Source: Muscardinus avellanarius
Lineage: Eukaryota; Chordata; Mammalia; Rodentia; Gliridae
Length of the DNA: 64,000 nt
Assembly (NCBI GenBank): GCA_963383645.1
Contig: OY726578.1
Span: 19,256,092-19,320,091 of the forward strand
Direction of reading: 5' to 3'
Part shown: positions 20,310-32,060 of the stretch, piece by piece
Numbering within the stretch: position 1 is the stretch's first letter
Layout of the letters: every line of letters begins with the position of its first letter
The notes under the pieces: model-generated
The model's input: only the letters and a program-made list of their open reading frames with translations
Databases searched by the model: none
Told to the model about the DNA's origin: nothing
Position numbers and translations under genes: made by a program

Positions 20310-22060
20310 GAAGCAGACCGCCTTTTATCATTAACACCAGAATATCTCCAGGTGCTTCTGTAGATACCCCTGTTATGTTGGGGAAAGTCTGTCCTGTCCC
20401 TACTTTGTTGAGTTTTTACCAAACTTGAGTGTTAGATTTTTATCAAATAATTTTCCCATGTACAAGATGATCACATTTTTGTTCATTCTACTTAACATGG
20501 TGATTCATGGTAATTAACTTTTTAATAATAGCCTATAGAGGTCATTCTCTTAAAGGCATATCATTAAAAGGTTTTTGCTGTAGTCAGAGCTGTACAGCCA
20601 TTACCGTAACTCGGGGACGTTTCCATCACCCAGCCTGCACCCTGCACCTGCGCATCCTCGTCCCATCCTGGCTAGTCCCCGGGATCCACCTCCCTGCTTT
20701 CTGTGGCCAGGGCTATTCGATGGTCTGTAAAGACCGACTCCCTCGGCACTGCCGTTTCATGGCTGGATTCGTGCAGTTAGCCTGTTCTGAAGGCCCACTC
20801 ACACTCTAGCAATGTGTTGAGATTTCTTTTCTTAATTGCATACAATCTACTGTAGGGATATACCACATTTTATTTTCGTTGACTGATAGAGCGTCATCTC
20901 CACTTTTTAAGCTTGGATGCCGCTGTGATGACACTTGTGTGTGTGCACTTGTGTGGACCTGTTTTCCTTCTTCTTGGGGTGAAACTGCTGGGCCGTGTGG
21001 CAACTCTGTTTTACTTTTTTTTTTTTACTTCCAAGCTACACCGCAGCCATATTTCCTATTCTTTATTTTGAAGCAGGGTCTCACCAAGTTGCGGAGGGTC
21101 TAAGTAGCCAAGGCTGGCCGCAATCTGTGCTCCTCCTGTCTCAGCCCCCAGGTCCTGGTATTACAAGCGTGCGCCACCCCTCCTGGCTACTGTTCCACCT
21201 TCTGAGGCGCCACCAGAGTGTTTTCCAAGCAGCATCAACCTTTATCCCTGCGGCAGTGCCCGAGTTCCAAGGTCTTCACATCCCGCCAACAACCTGCACT
21301 GCCGTCGTCAGATCGCTGCGTCCTCATGTTTAGGTCGCTGCTTTCCGGTGGGTATGGCTCCTGTTTTCTGACGCTGAACCATTCTGTAGTTCTGTGTGCC
21401 ATGCTGCACGAGTTTTGCAAAAAGAGAAACAGTTTATTTGAAAAGGAGTCGAAGCCTCGAACCATCCCTGAGCAGGTTCAGGCGTAGTTATGGGATAAAG
21501 CAGCACCGAGGTTTAGGTGACTGACGGTCTATCAGTGGTCTGCACGTGGGCAACCGCGCCCCGTGGCTTTTCATGGGCACGTGTCCAGAACACGGCAGCT
21601 GGATGTGACCTCAGGGCGGAGCCTCTGGGCTTCTGACCACGTCACCCACTGGATGCTTGTGTGGCCTTCTCTGAAAAATAACCTGGGCAACTGTTACACC
21701 GCTGCCCACGGGTCAGAGGTGTCCCTGCAGCAACGCTCGTGGGAGACAGGAACGTGCTGCTGAGCTGCATGACTTCTGGAGTGGACAGAGAGTCACAGCA
21801 GCCACAGGACTCTGAGCTTCGCTTATTTGCTTACTGGTCACTTTTCTGTCTTCCTGGGAGAAACGTCTGCGATCCTCTGCCCACGTTTTACTCGGGTTGG
21901 CTTTTAGCCCTGAGTCGAGGAATACTTCCTGTACCTTAGGCACAAATACATTCCAGGTACACTTTCTCTCGTTTTGCACGCTGTCATTCACTTTCTTGGC
22001 GGTGTCTTTGGAAATACCGAGGTTCTTGACTTAGATGGAGTTGAATTCGTTTTTACTTTG
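20310..22060 (-). mobile_element. Decayed L1 3' region, antisense, with SINE inside
   Basis: Antisense L1 3'-end patterns such as ATATACCACATTTTATTTTC, CTTGGGGTGAAACTGCTGGGC and CATCCCGCCAACAACCTGCA. Strongly decayed; a SINE sits at 21022-21188. Coding capacity is gone. The GC-richer part at 20600-20760 and 21500-22060 is not clearly L1. Confidence 0.5.
21022..21188 (-). mobile_element. SINE, truncated ID half
   Basis: Antisense; most of the ID half missing; inserted in an L1 fossil. Confidence 0.8.
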
Positions 22061-22120
22061 TTGCTAGTATTTCTGGAATCCCCTCTCAGAAACACTGCTG
22101 AAAAGTTCTTGTTTTCTTTT

Positions 22121-22308
22121 TGTGGTACTGTGGCTGGAGCCCAGGGACATTCTACCTCTCAACTACACGCTGGCCCTAGTTTTAATTTTGAAACGGGTCT
22201 GAGTTGCTGAGGGCCTCACTAAGTTGCTGAGGCTGGCTTTGAACCTGCTCTCCTCCTGTTCCAGCAGCCCAGCACTAGGATCACGGGAGTGCGAGACCAG
22301 CCCCGGCT
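22121..22308 (-). mobile_element. SINE, diverged
   Basis: Antisense; GGTACTGTGGCTGGAGCCCAG start, B1 part decayed. Confidence 0.78.
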
Positions 22309-22827
22309 CCTCTGGTGAGTATCAAGGTGTAGAGAGGGGGACCCTCCACCCTGGAGTGGATAGCGCGCCGGGCAAGCTCCCAGAGCCACGTTGGCTGTCC
22401 CCCTCCGCCCGGGGACCCGTCTCTGTTAACAGCCTGGCTCCCAGCCTTGGCTCGTGACTAACCTGATTCCGGCTGTCCTGTGAGGGCCTGAGCCAGCCCA
22501 GCCGTCTGCCTTTCTCTTGGGATTCCCTCGTGGAGCCCCGCCGCCATTAACTCCAGGTTCGGAGTCACTGCACTCCCTTCGGTTCTTGGCTATCCATGTG
22601 TATGTTAGAGGGTGATAATCTCCTCTAGAAATGTCAAAGGACTGTGAAAAAAAGAGCAAAGAAACCACTGCTTAACCCACAGTCGCAATGGCGTATGCCT
22701 TTGGTTTCGTCTGAGAGTTTTAGTTCTCAGTAACTTAAGGTCTGTACCCAGGGTGTCCGATTCATCCTGCTTACTCACCCTGGAGCCTTTGCCAAACGCT
22801 GGCGATTACTGTCTGGGTTATTTCTAG

Positions 22828-22828
<1 letters not shown>
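22309..22828. other. No gene seen
   Basis: Unique; moderately GC-rich to 22560. Confidence 0.5.
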
Positions 22829-22858
<30 letters not shown>

Positions 22859-22905
22859 TCAGGTTTTCTTTCTCTCTCTCTCTCTTCTTTTTTTTTTTTT
22901 TTTTT
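22829..22905. repeat. T-run / TC microsatellite
   Basis: Two T-runs around a short TC repeat; the second belongs to the following antisense SINE's tail. Confidence 0.85.
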
Positions 22906-23112
22906 TTTTTGCAGTACTGGGGGTGGAACTCAGGGACCTTCCACCTCCGGGCTATACTCCCAGATCTATTTTATATTTTATTTGGAAACAGAGTCTCACT
23001 AAGTTGCTGAGATCCTCACTGAGTAGCTGAGGCTGGCTTCGAACCTGCGTGATCCTCCTGTCTCCGCCTCCCAAGCGCAGGGATTACAAGCGTGAGCCAC
23101 CACGCTCGGCCT
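22906..23112 (-). mobile_element. B1-dID SINE
   Basis: Complete antisense copy with long poly-T. Confidence 0.9.
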
Positions 23113-23384
23113 TTTTTTTTTTTTTTAGCAAGTTTTAAAAGCATGGTGTGGTGCAAACTGTTCTGGCTCTTCTGGGTCCCTTGGACTTCCGCATGAACTT
23201 GAGATCAGCTTCCCAATGCGCAGACCCCAGCTGGGTTTCCATCGGGCTCACACCAAATCTGTCCACGTGACAGAGGGCTGCCATTTTAACAAGTCTTATG
23301 GTTCACGAATGTGGAGTGTCTTTCCACATATTTAGGTCTCTAACTTCTTTCTATATATTTGGACATTCAGAACATGTTATAGCT

Positions 23385-23765
23385 AGAACTGTTTTCTCTC
23401 AAAAGACACTAAGTCCTAACTTCCAGTACCTGTGCATGCGATCTTATTTGGAGACAGCGTCTTGCATATTTAAGACGAAGTCGTTAGGCCTGGACTAGGT
23501 ATGACTGGGACTGTGGTAGGGACACTGAAAGACAGGCAGATGTGCCCAGGATTCGTACCATAGGCGGGGGCAGTGCTGCAGGGATGCCAAGGACCAAAGT
23601 AAGTAGCAGAGGGTGGGAGACAGGGATGAATCCACTGCTTCACAGGAAGTAAACTTACACCTGATCTTGGACCGACACTTTTAAGCCTCCAGAAATCTAA
23701 ACCAAAAATTTCTGCTACTTATGCCACCAATGTGTGGCATACTTAAATAACCTGGGCAACTGTTA
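23385..23765 (+). mobile_element. MaLR/MLT1-like LTR relic
   Basis: Reads from CCTAACTTCCAGTACCTGTG and CTTATTTGGAGACAG through CTTGGACC and CCTCCAGAAATCTAAACC to TTCTGCTACTTATGCCACC: the order of blocks in MLT1-type LTRs. No internal retroviral genes are nearby. Confidence 0.5.
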
Positions 23766-23840
23766 CATAAATAGCATAATGAATACATAATGAATAGCAT
23801 AATGAATACCTGGACATAAATAGCAAAATGAATACAGTAA
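23762..23840 (+). repeat. AT-rich short tandem repeat
   Basis: Irregular ATAGCATAATGAATAC units. Confidence 0.7.
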
Positions 23841-24061
23841 GTTTTATAATACTCAGATGTATTTTAATCTTATAAATGAAGTTGCATTCAATTTCTTATT
23901 TGTTCTTAGAAATACAAGTAATTTTTGTATACTGATCCTATACCTTGAAATCTTGAACTTTTCTCTATCTACTAAAATGACATTTTTCCTTTCCTATTAA
24001 TATGCAAACTGATTCATTTTTGGATGTCAAACCAACCTTGCAATAAATCTCACTTGATGAC

Positions 24062-24114
24062 TCAGCCTGTGGAATGCTGGGATTACATGTGTGCACCACC
24101 ACGCCCGTCTTTGA
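24062..24114 (-). mobile_element. SINE fragment
   Basis: Only the B1 5' end in antisense. Confidence 0.7.
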
Positions 24115-24220
24115 TCTTCCTTTCTAATGTATATTTGAAGCTAACAGAAACATTGCTTATGTGGAACCCCCAAAAGTTTTAAGTTCACATTCATTTTAAT
24201 TCACTTCAAGATATTTTGCA

Positions 24221-24417
24221 GCCAGACATGGTAGCACACACTTGTAACCCTAGTACTTGAGAGGCTGAGACAGGATGATCACAGGTTCAAAGCTGGTCTT
24301 ACGAACTTAGTGAGGATCTCAGCAACTTAGGGAGAACCTGTTTCTAAATGCAAAATAAAATAGGTGTGGAGGTGTAGCTAGATAAAGGTCCCTGGGCCCC
24401 ATCACCAGTAACACACA

Positions 24418-24452
<35 letters not shown>
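24221..24452 (+). mobile_element. B1-dID SINE with CA tail
   Basis: Complete; tail is a CA run (24411-24452). Confidence 0.88.
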
Positions 24453-25170
24453 TTTCCAACATCCTTTGTGATTTCAATTCATGATCTATTCAGAAGTGTG
24501 TTAATTCCCAAGTCTTCAGAATATTTTTCTGTGCATTAATTTTTAATACTCTCAGGCTGAAGTAAACTGCATAATTCCAGTTCTTTGACTTTAGTTAGCA
24601 GTGTTCCATAGGCACTCAAAGCCGTGTGCATCTTGTCGTTGCTGAATGAGAGCTCTGTATTTTCTTTCCATGGAGCTGGCTGGCAGTGGGGCTGGAGTTT
24701 TCTGTCTCCCACTTCCTGGCTTTTCCATGAGTTCCTAAGAGCGCTGAAATCTCAGCTGGACCTGTGGAGCTGCTGTCCAACAGCTGTCCATCAGCCTGTG
24801 CTTCAGAAATGTTATTACTATTCAAATATTTATCTTATATTCATGTCTTCATGTGTTTTTATTAAGTACATTGATAACTGTTAAATCTTCCTGATTTTCC
24901 AGCCCCTTTGTCATTACAAAATGCTCCTCCTTTGTTTTTAGCAATATTTCAAAAGTCTATCTCACTGGGTCCAATATAACTCCAAGAACCACTTTTTGGC
25001 ATATATTTTTCTATCGTTTTGTTTTCACCCTATTGTCCCTTTTAGTGTAAAGTGCACCTTTTCTAAGCAGCATATAGCTTTGTCTTGGCGTATGCATTCC
25101 ATTCATATTTAATGGGAGTATCGATACAGCTGATATTACACCTATCAATTTGCTATTTGTTTTTCTGACT

Positions 25171-25386
25171 TAACATTTTTTTTTTTTTTTAATGCGGTAC
25201 TAGGGATGGAAGCCAGGGGCATTCTACCTCCGAGCTACACCCCCGCCATATTTTTTATTCTTTATTTTGAAACAGAGTCTGAATTACAAAGGGCCTCACT
25301 GAGTAGCTGAGGCGGTCCTCAAGCCGCGATCCTCCAGTCTCAGCCTCCTGAATGCTAGGATTACAGGCGCACCACCACGCCCAGCT
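25171..25386 (-). mobile_element. B1-dID SINE
   Basis: Complete antisense copy. Confidence 0.88.
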
Positions 25387-25624
25387 CAACGTTTCCATTA
25401 TTAATGGATAAATTTTATAGTTCACATTGCCATAATTTATTGCTTCCCTATGTTATATCTAGGTTTCTAGTTTAACTTTGGGGTATTTGTCTCCTTGAAA
25501 TAAATCCCTGTAAGTGGGATTTCTAGGTGAAGTGTCTTAAGAAGTTCTTCACTTGTCTCCACTTGAAACCTCACAGTGAAACGGTAGACGGACATATCTA
25601 CCCCTAGTCCTTTGTTGTCGTTGT

Positions 25625-25800
25625 TGTGGTGGCACTGTGGCTCCTGGAGGCCTCCACCTCCGGCCACACTCCCAGACCTATTTTTATATTTTTATTTGGA
25701 ACAGGGTCTCCTAAGCCAGCGCGGCCGGCTTCGAGCGTGCGCGGTCCTCCTGCCTTGCCTCCCAAGTGCGGGGATTACAAGCGCGCCACCGCGCCCGGCG
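25625..25800 (-). mobile_element. B1-dID SINE (subtype II)
   Basis: Antisense; GGCTCCTGGAGGCCTCCACC variant of the ID end. Confidence 0.85.
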
Positions 25801-25837
25801 TTATTTCTGGCACTTTTATATATTTTTTTATTTTTTC

Positions 25838-26012
25838 GTAGTACTGGGGATTCTACCTGGAAGCCACCCCCAGCCGTTTGCATTGCTTTGGAACAGGGTC
25901 CTGTCTTGCTGGGTTGCCTAGAGTCTCACTATGTGGCTGAGGCTGGCCTTGTGCCGGTGGCCCTCTGCCTCAGCCTCCGGCACCGGGGCTCCCGAGGTGC
26001 GCCGCCACATCA
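25838..26012 (-). mobile_element. SINE, variant
   Basis: Antisense with a shortened ID part and GC-rich B1 part. Confidence 0.75.
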
Positions 26013-26565
26013 AGCTCCTCTTCCTCTCCCTCCTGTTTAGCTCAGGCCTATTTCAACCCCAGACACACACTATTTTAACCACTGCAGCTTCGTCTGAGAC
26101 CATACTGGGCAAAGCCTTCTCGTGTTTCTCCAGATTCTAAGGTCTTCCGTTCTAGATAAACTTTAAATAGAGTAAGCTCTGGAAATTCCTATTTTTAAAA
26201 ATGAATTAAAATATTTGTCATAAATGAATAAATGTAAAAGTCACATTTTTTGGAACTCTAGACAATAATATGCATGCTGAAATGTTTAGGGGAAGAACAA
26301 ATGTATCTGAAGTTTAAAAACTCCCAAATGATCCTGTTATTTCAGTTAGAATTACATTATGTATAAGTATTATTTTAGGAGTTTGATGAACATTATACAT
26401 ATTCAGATATTTCTCCATTTATGAAATGTTTTTTATTTTCTTTATAAAGATTTTATAATTTTCTTCAAATAGATCCTTGCATGGTTCTTGTTAAATTTAG
26501 GGATCTTTCCCCAATTATATTTTCTAAACAGTTCTGGCACACAGAACTACTTCAATTTAAAAAAA
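26013..26565. other. No gene seen
   Basis: AT-rich, probably old decayed repeat; nothing identifiable. Confidence 0.5.
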
Positions 26566-26703
26566 TTGCCAGTTGTGGTGGTACAAGCTTGTAACCTCAG
26601 TCTTGGGAGGCTGAAACAGGAGGATCGCAGGTTTCTGGCCAGCCTCAACTACTTAGTGAGGCCCTCCACAACTTAGTGAGACCCTGTTTCAAGATAAAGA
26701 ATA
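26566..26703 (+). mobile_element. SINE, B1-like half
   Basis: Left half, directly followed by another copy. Confidence 0.8.
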
Positions 26704-27005
26704 GGGCTTGGGCGTGGCGGCGCACACTTGTAATCCCAGCATGTGAGAGGCTGAGACAGGAGGATCGCGGTTTGTGGACAGCCTTAGCTACTTAGTGCAG
26801 CCCTGTGAAACTCAGTGAGACCCTGTTTCAAAATAAAGAATAAAAGATAGGACTGGGGGTGTTGCTTTGAGGTAGAATGACCCTGGGGTCCATCCACAAT
26901 ACTTAAAAAAAAAAAAGAATTAAAAAATAGAGCAGGAGGTATAGCTCAGAGGTAGATGCCCCTGGGTTCAATCCTAGTATCCAAAAAAAAAAAAAAAAAA
27001 AAAAA
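26704..27005 (+). mobile_element. B1-dID SINE plus extra ID half
   Basis: Complete dimer to about 26920, then a second ID half (26921-26980) and poly-A. The extra ID half may be the displaced right half of the copy at 26566, which would make this one inserted within it. Confidence 0.82.
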
Positions 27006-27849
27006 GTTTACATTTGGCTATGTTTCTGTTTTGTTGAGGTTTTTTATTTTCAAAATAGCTGTAAATATTTGTTTTGATTCAATGTACCACATGCAGTGGT
27101 ACAACGTGGGACAGAAGCAGAAGACATGCTGAGTAGGAAGTTAACAGAATGTCAAGCCAACACTTAAGAATGTTTTTGAAAAGAAACTATGCTTCAGAAA
27201 AAAATATGAGAAGATAAGAGAAATTGGTCAGGAAAATAGCTGTCCTCAAAGGACATATTGCTAAAAGTACGGTGAATGTAGCTCTGAGTGCTTTTATAGA
27301 AACCACAAGTGAACTGTTTTACTAATGCTATTTTGATTCTTCAAAAGCAAAGCCGAAATTCCTAGTATTCAACATGCACAGTATGAAGAACACATCAATT
27401 CCTGCTGTTAAAGCATCCACTCGAAGAGTCCGCTTGGCTGGTGTCTCCCGTGCCTGCTGGAGTTTGCCCCAGCATGGCGGCGTGGAGCGGGTGGGAATTC
27501 CCAAGGCCAGTGGAGTGCTGCCGGGAAGGGCACCGAGCAGGGAAGGGCACCGAGCAGCGGCGGTTCTCCTGGAGCCTCGGTAGCGCCCACGGCAGCCTCG
27601 GGGTGGAAGCTGGCCTGGCCCGCCCAGCCCCAGGAAGCGACCCCTTCCACCAGCTCAGCATCCGGCTGGCCTTTCTGCCTCCACAATGGTGCGCTGAAAA
27701 CGCCTTTTATCTCCGTAAGGAGCCTGTATCCTTCACCACACTGACAACGACGGTGACTAATGCCCAAAGTATGGGACCAGCACGGAATAGAAAGACGAGT
27801 GAAAGAAGACTGGAAGAACAGAACCAAACCGAATAAACAGAAAGGAGAT
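27006..27849. other. No gene seen
   Basis: Unique; GC-richer at 27430-27680 with a short 19-bp duplication (GGGAAGGGCACCGAGCAG) near 27522-27557. Confidence 0.5.
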
Positions 27850-28620
27850 ATGTGGGCAAAGCGCTATCTCAGATCACTAGTGGGAAAACAAATTGTTCAA
27901 TAAACAGTCTCAGGACAACTCACTATTTCAAAAGATAATAAAATTGGTTCTATAGCTCACACCAGGACATATTCCATATGAATCAAGAGTTTAATGTTAA
28001 AAAATGAAACCATAAAGACACTAGAAGGAAATATAGAAATGTTCTCTAAAAACTTTAGACTGGGAAAATACTTTTACTAGACTCGACATCCATTATCATG
28101 AAAGAAAAGTCCTGCAACGTAATGAAAGCAAAAGTGAAACCAGCCATAAGTAAATTCAAAACAGAACTGACAAAGAGGAAAATACTCGCAGCTAAGACCA
28201 CAAAGGACACACAAATCGCCCTAATATACAACACTGACCAAGGAATAAAACAAGATTAGGTCATTTTGTCAAAACGCAAAAACCTCATAACATATTCTAT
28301 TGGCAAGATGAGGAGGAAGGGGCGGGATAGGTATTCTTATATAGCATAGCTAAGAGCATAAACTGGTACAAAATTAATCACTGATCATTTGTAATATTCT
28401 TCAAAATTACACGTCTCTTTCATTCTGCTTAGCAATTCTAATTTTTAGAATTTATCTTATGCATTATGACACACATGCGGAATAACATATAAAATGATTT
28501 GCCTTGTAGCACGGCTTGTAAGAGCAAAAGATAGTACACAATATTAACAAACACTAGGAGACTAGTTAATGAAAAAAACTGTGCACCCAGGAGAACAGAC
28601 TCTAGGCTAATCTGTAAAGT
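27850..28620 (+). mobile_element. Decayed L1 ORF2 end and 3'UTR
   Basis: ACCATAAAGACACTAGAAGG, GGAAAATACTTTTACTAG, GAAAGCAAAAGTGAAACC and then AGCAATTCTAATTTTTAGAA and GGAGACTAGTTAATGAA follow the order of the end of L1 ORF2 and the 3' region of old mammalian L1s. Full of stops. Confidence 0.65.
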
Positions 28621-28842
28621 CAATTTACTTCCCTGTCACATCTTTGCAAAATACACACACACGCTGCTGTTTATGTCCATATATATATAAAAATCTCTGA
28701 CATAAGTTAAAAACGAAACAAAACATAAACTGTATATGAAGCCGGCATCTGTGTATGAGGAATGCTCACTTCTACTTGCATGTGTATGGAACAGTCAAAG
28801 CCTTCAGAGTAGACGCAGCTAGGAACAAAAGTAGTCTTTTGA

Positions 28843-29020
28843 TATTTATTTACTTATTTATTTATTTTGCGGGTCTGGGGATGAAACCCAGGGGCATTCT
28901 GCCTCCAAGATACACCCCCAGCCCTATTTTTTATTCTTTATTTTGAAACAGCGTCTCACTGAGCCTAAGTAGCTGAGGCTGACTGCGAATGCTGGATTAC
29001 AAGTGTGCGCCACCATGCCC
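28843..29020 (-). mobile_element. SINE, B1 part shortened
   Basis: Antisense, with a TTTA tail and an internal deletion in the B1 part. Confidence 0.82.
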
Positions 29021-29123
29021 TTCTTGAAAATGTCTTTCGCTTTTTAGATGAGTCCAGATCTAGGCAGTAATAGAAATGGAGCCCTCCTAGATGGAAATGC
29101 TAGGTCAATGAATAAATGCACCT

Positions 29124-29324
29124 AGCCCGGCGCGGTGGGCACGCTTGTCAACCCCGCGCTTGGGAAGCTGAGATAGGAGGATCGTGCAGGTTCAAAGCCA
29201 GCCGTGCTGGCTTAAGAGACCTTGTTCCCAAATAAAAATATAAAAAATAGGTCTGGGAGTGTAGCCCGGAGGTAGAAGGGCTTCCAGGAACCTCAGTACC
29301 ACCAAAAAAAAAAAAAAAAAAAAA
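29124..29324 (+). mobile_element. B1-dID SINE (subtype II)
   Basis: Complete with pure 20-nt poly-A. Confidence 0.9.
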
Positions 29325-29513
29325 TGCATCTAGCATTTTCTTAGATATTGCCAAATTTCCCTAGATAGAAGTAGTGGCATAATACACCTCACCCATAACA
29401 CATGCGTGCCCGTCTCTCCACAGCATGACCAAATGTTTGGACTTCTGCCAATCAGGTAAGAAATGATATAACAGTGTAGCTTTTATATGGTTATTTTAAA
29501 ATCCAAGTTGAGC

Positions 29514-29730
29514 TAGGTGTGCGGTATAGGTTTGTAATCTTAGTACTTGGGAGGCTGAGACAGGAGGGTCACAAGTTTGCGGCCAGCCTCAGCGACTTTA
29601 TGAGGCCCTTCACAACTCAACGAGACCCTGTTTCAAAATAAAGACTACAAAATAGGGCCGGGGGTATAGCTTGAAGGTAGACTGCCTCTAGGTTCAGTCC
29701 CCAGTATGACAAGTTAATTAATTAATTAAT
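29514..29730 (+). mobile_element. B1-dID SINE
   Basis: Complete; TTAA-type tail. Confidence 0.85.
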
Positions 29731-30299
29731 TAAAATTCAAGTTTATTGAGGTATCATTTTCGGACAAAAACGCCATTTTGGGGGCGTAGAGTGAGTTTTG
29801 ACAAATATATATGTTTGAGTAACCACCACCACCACCAAGATATCAAACATTCTCACACCCTCAACAGGCCCTCAAGCCCCAAGTCATCCCACGCAGCCCT
29901 GGCCCGCACAGCACCGGTGCCTAGCCCCGGATGCCTGGAGCCCTGAGGGCGGCGCAGTGTGGTCCTGGCAGTGTGTCTCCCTGCTGCTGAGGACTAAATA
30001 CTTCAGCCTATCCCGTCGCAGGGGTTGCACTGAGTTCCGCCTCTGAATGGGACTCAGCATCCTTTCCTCGGTGTAAATGCACTTGACCTTCTTTTCCTGT
30101 TAGTCTCTGCCTGGCCTCTTACTGGACTTCCCATCTTTCTTCTCACATCTGAAAGCTCATCGTGTATTAATGAGATTAGCCCTTACAACAACAAATTGCA
30201 AATGCTATTTCCCAGTTTACTATTTAAAGTATTTTTAGATGCAAATGTTCTCTAATTCTTGTGTAGTCACATTTGTCAATCTTTTCTTAATGTATCAGA
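29731..30299. other. No gene seen
   Basis: Partly L1-like (GTTTATTGAGGTATCATTTT) at 29740-29860, otherwise unique. Confidence 0.45.
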
Positions 30300-30553
30300 G
30301 CAAATCAAATTAGAAAGGCTTTTGATGTGGGCAATGATTTTTTAAAATATGACCTTGAGCACACGAGCAAAATAATGAGATTACATCAAACTAAAAAGGT
30401 TTTACACAGCAAAAGAAAAGGCAACAGAATGAAAATCTGTAATGGAGCAAAATACTTGCAAACCGTACATTTGGTAAAGGGTTAATATGAAACACATAAA
30501 AGGAGCTCAATATAAGAAAACAAATCATTCTGATTTAAAAACCGGGTGAGTTT
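30300..30553 (+). mobile_element. Decayed L1 ORF2 C-terminal fragment
   Basis: GATTACATCAAACTAAAAAGG, TGCAAACCGTACATTTGG and ATATGAAACACATAAAAGGA match the tail of L1 ORF2. Continues beyond the SINE/microsatellite block at 31264. Confidence 0.65.
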
Positions 30554-30773
30554 CTGGGTGTGGTGGCGCACGCTTGTAATCCCAGCATTCGGGAGGCTGA
30601 GACAGGAGGATCTCGGTTTGCGGCCAGCCTCAGCTACTTAGAGAAGCCCTTCACAACTCAATGAGACCCTGTTTCAAAATAAAGAATAAAAAATAGGGCA
30701 GGGGGTGTAGCTCGGAGGTAGAATGCCCCTGGGTTCCACTCCCAGACCCACCAAAAAAAAAAAAAAAAAAAAG
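30554..30773 (+). mobile_element. B1-dID SINE
   Basis: Complete, close to the majority sequence, pure poly-A. Confidence 0.92.
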
Positions 30774-30775
30774 GT

Positions 30776-30968
30776 AAGCTGGGCCTGGTAGCACACGCTT
30801 GTCATCCCAGTACTTGAAAGCTAAGAGAGGAGGATTACAGGTTCAGAGTCAGCCTCAGCAACACAGTGAGGCCCTGTTTCAAAACTGAAAATAATAGTAA
30901 TAATAATAAGAAGAAGGAGGCTGGGAGTGTAGCTCTGAGGCAGAATGCCTCTGGGTCAATCCCCAGTA
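30776..30968 (+). mobile_element. B1-dID SINE, diverged
   Basis: Complete; an AAT-rich joint between halves and a tail grown into the next microsatellite. Confidence 0.85.
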
Positions 30969-31107
<139 letters not shown>

Positions 31108-31109
31108 TG

Positions 31110-31263
31110 AAGCGACTCATGTCTATTACCTCAGCAACTCAGGAGGCTGAGGCGGGAGGACTAACTAGTGAAACTGTCTCAGGTAAAAGTTTTCAAAAAG
31201 ACCTGGGGACACAACTCAGTGGCAGCGCTCCCCTGGGTTCAATCCTCGGTGCTGAGGAAAAAA
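31110..31263 (+). mobile_element. SINE, old copy
   Basis: Diverged; ID part GGGGACACAACTCAGTGGCA keeps a less-derived form. Confidence 0.7.
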
Positions 31264-32060
31264 TACCCACACACCAATGTCCATGGGTACAGGGAAAGAC
31301 GTTTGGCATCACCAATCACCAGGAAATGCAAATGAACCCGCATTAAGATACCACCTCATACCTGTTGAAATGGCGATTAGCGAAAGGACAAAAGACAAGT
31401 GCTGGGAAGGGTTTAGAGGAAAGGAAACTCCACAGTGGAAGAAGGGACAGATGTAAATTAGTATAGCTGCTCTAGAGAAAAGCACAGTGGTTGCTCAGTA
31501 AATTAAAAACGTGACAAGCACAAGGCGCAGCGATCCTGTTCACTGGGGGAGCGGAATCAGTTTGCCAGTGAGGTGCCGCCCTCCAGGCTCACCGCACTCA
31601 GCGCTCTTCACACAAGTCAAGACATCAAATCAGTGTCCATAAACAGCTGGACAACAGGTACAAACAATAGTTTAAATATATAATGAAATACGACGCAGCC
31701 TTTAAAAAGAAGAAGAGGCGTGGTGGCACACACTTGTCACACTTGCCACTGCAGCGTTCGGGAGGCTGAGACAAGAGGATCACGGTTTGCAGCCAGCCTC
31801 AGCTACTTAGTGAGGCCCTCTGCAACTCAGTGAGACCCTGTTTCAAAATAAAGAATAAAAAATAGGGCTAGGAGGTAGAACGCCCCTGGATTCCATCCCC
31901 AGTACCGGAAAAAAAAAGAGAGATCTGTCAGTTCCAACAACACGGGGGAACCCTGTGGGCATCAGGTGAAATATGCCTGACACAGAAAGACACAGCAGTA
32001 CTTATCCTTGGAGGACATGTTCCATGGTACAATAAAGCTGAGACATTCTGTCTGGTAACA
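31264..32060 (+). mobile_element. Decayed L1 3' region, continued
   Basis: ACCAGGAAATGCAAATGAAC, AAGATACCACCTCATACC and GAAATACGACGCAGCC are typical post-ORF2 L1 sequence. Interrupted by a SINE at 31716-31918. Confidence 0.6.
31716..31918 (+). mobile_element. B1-dID SINE
   Basis: Complete; part of the ID half deleted. Confidence 0.87.

Larger units (their letters stand above)
23800..25170 (-). mobile_element. Decayed L1 fragment, antisense
   Basis: Reverse-strand L1 ORF2-like text: TACTGATCCTATACCTTGA, CAAACCAACCTTGCA, AAGCAGCATATAGCTTTGTC and CATTCATATTTAATGGGAG. Two SINEs lie inside. Many stops; a fossil. Confidence 0.6.

Noticed and set aside
21674..23765. A 23-bp identical sequence (AATAACCTGGGCAACTGTTA core) at 21675 and 23744
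   Set aside because: Short, with little similarity beyond about 35 bp; probably a common repeat fragment or coincidence.
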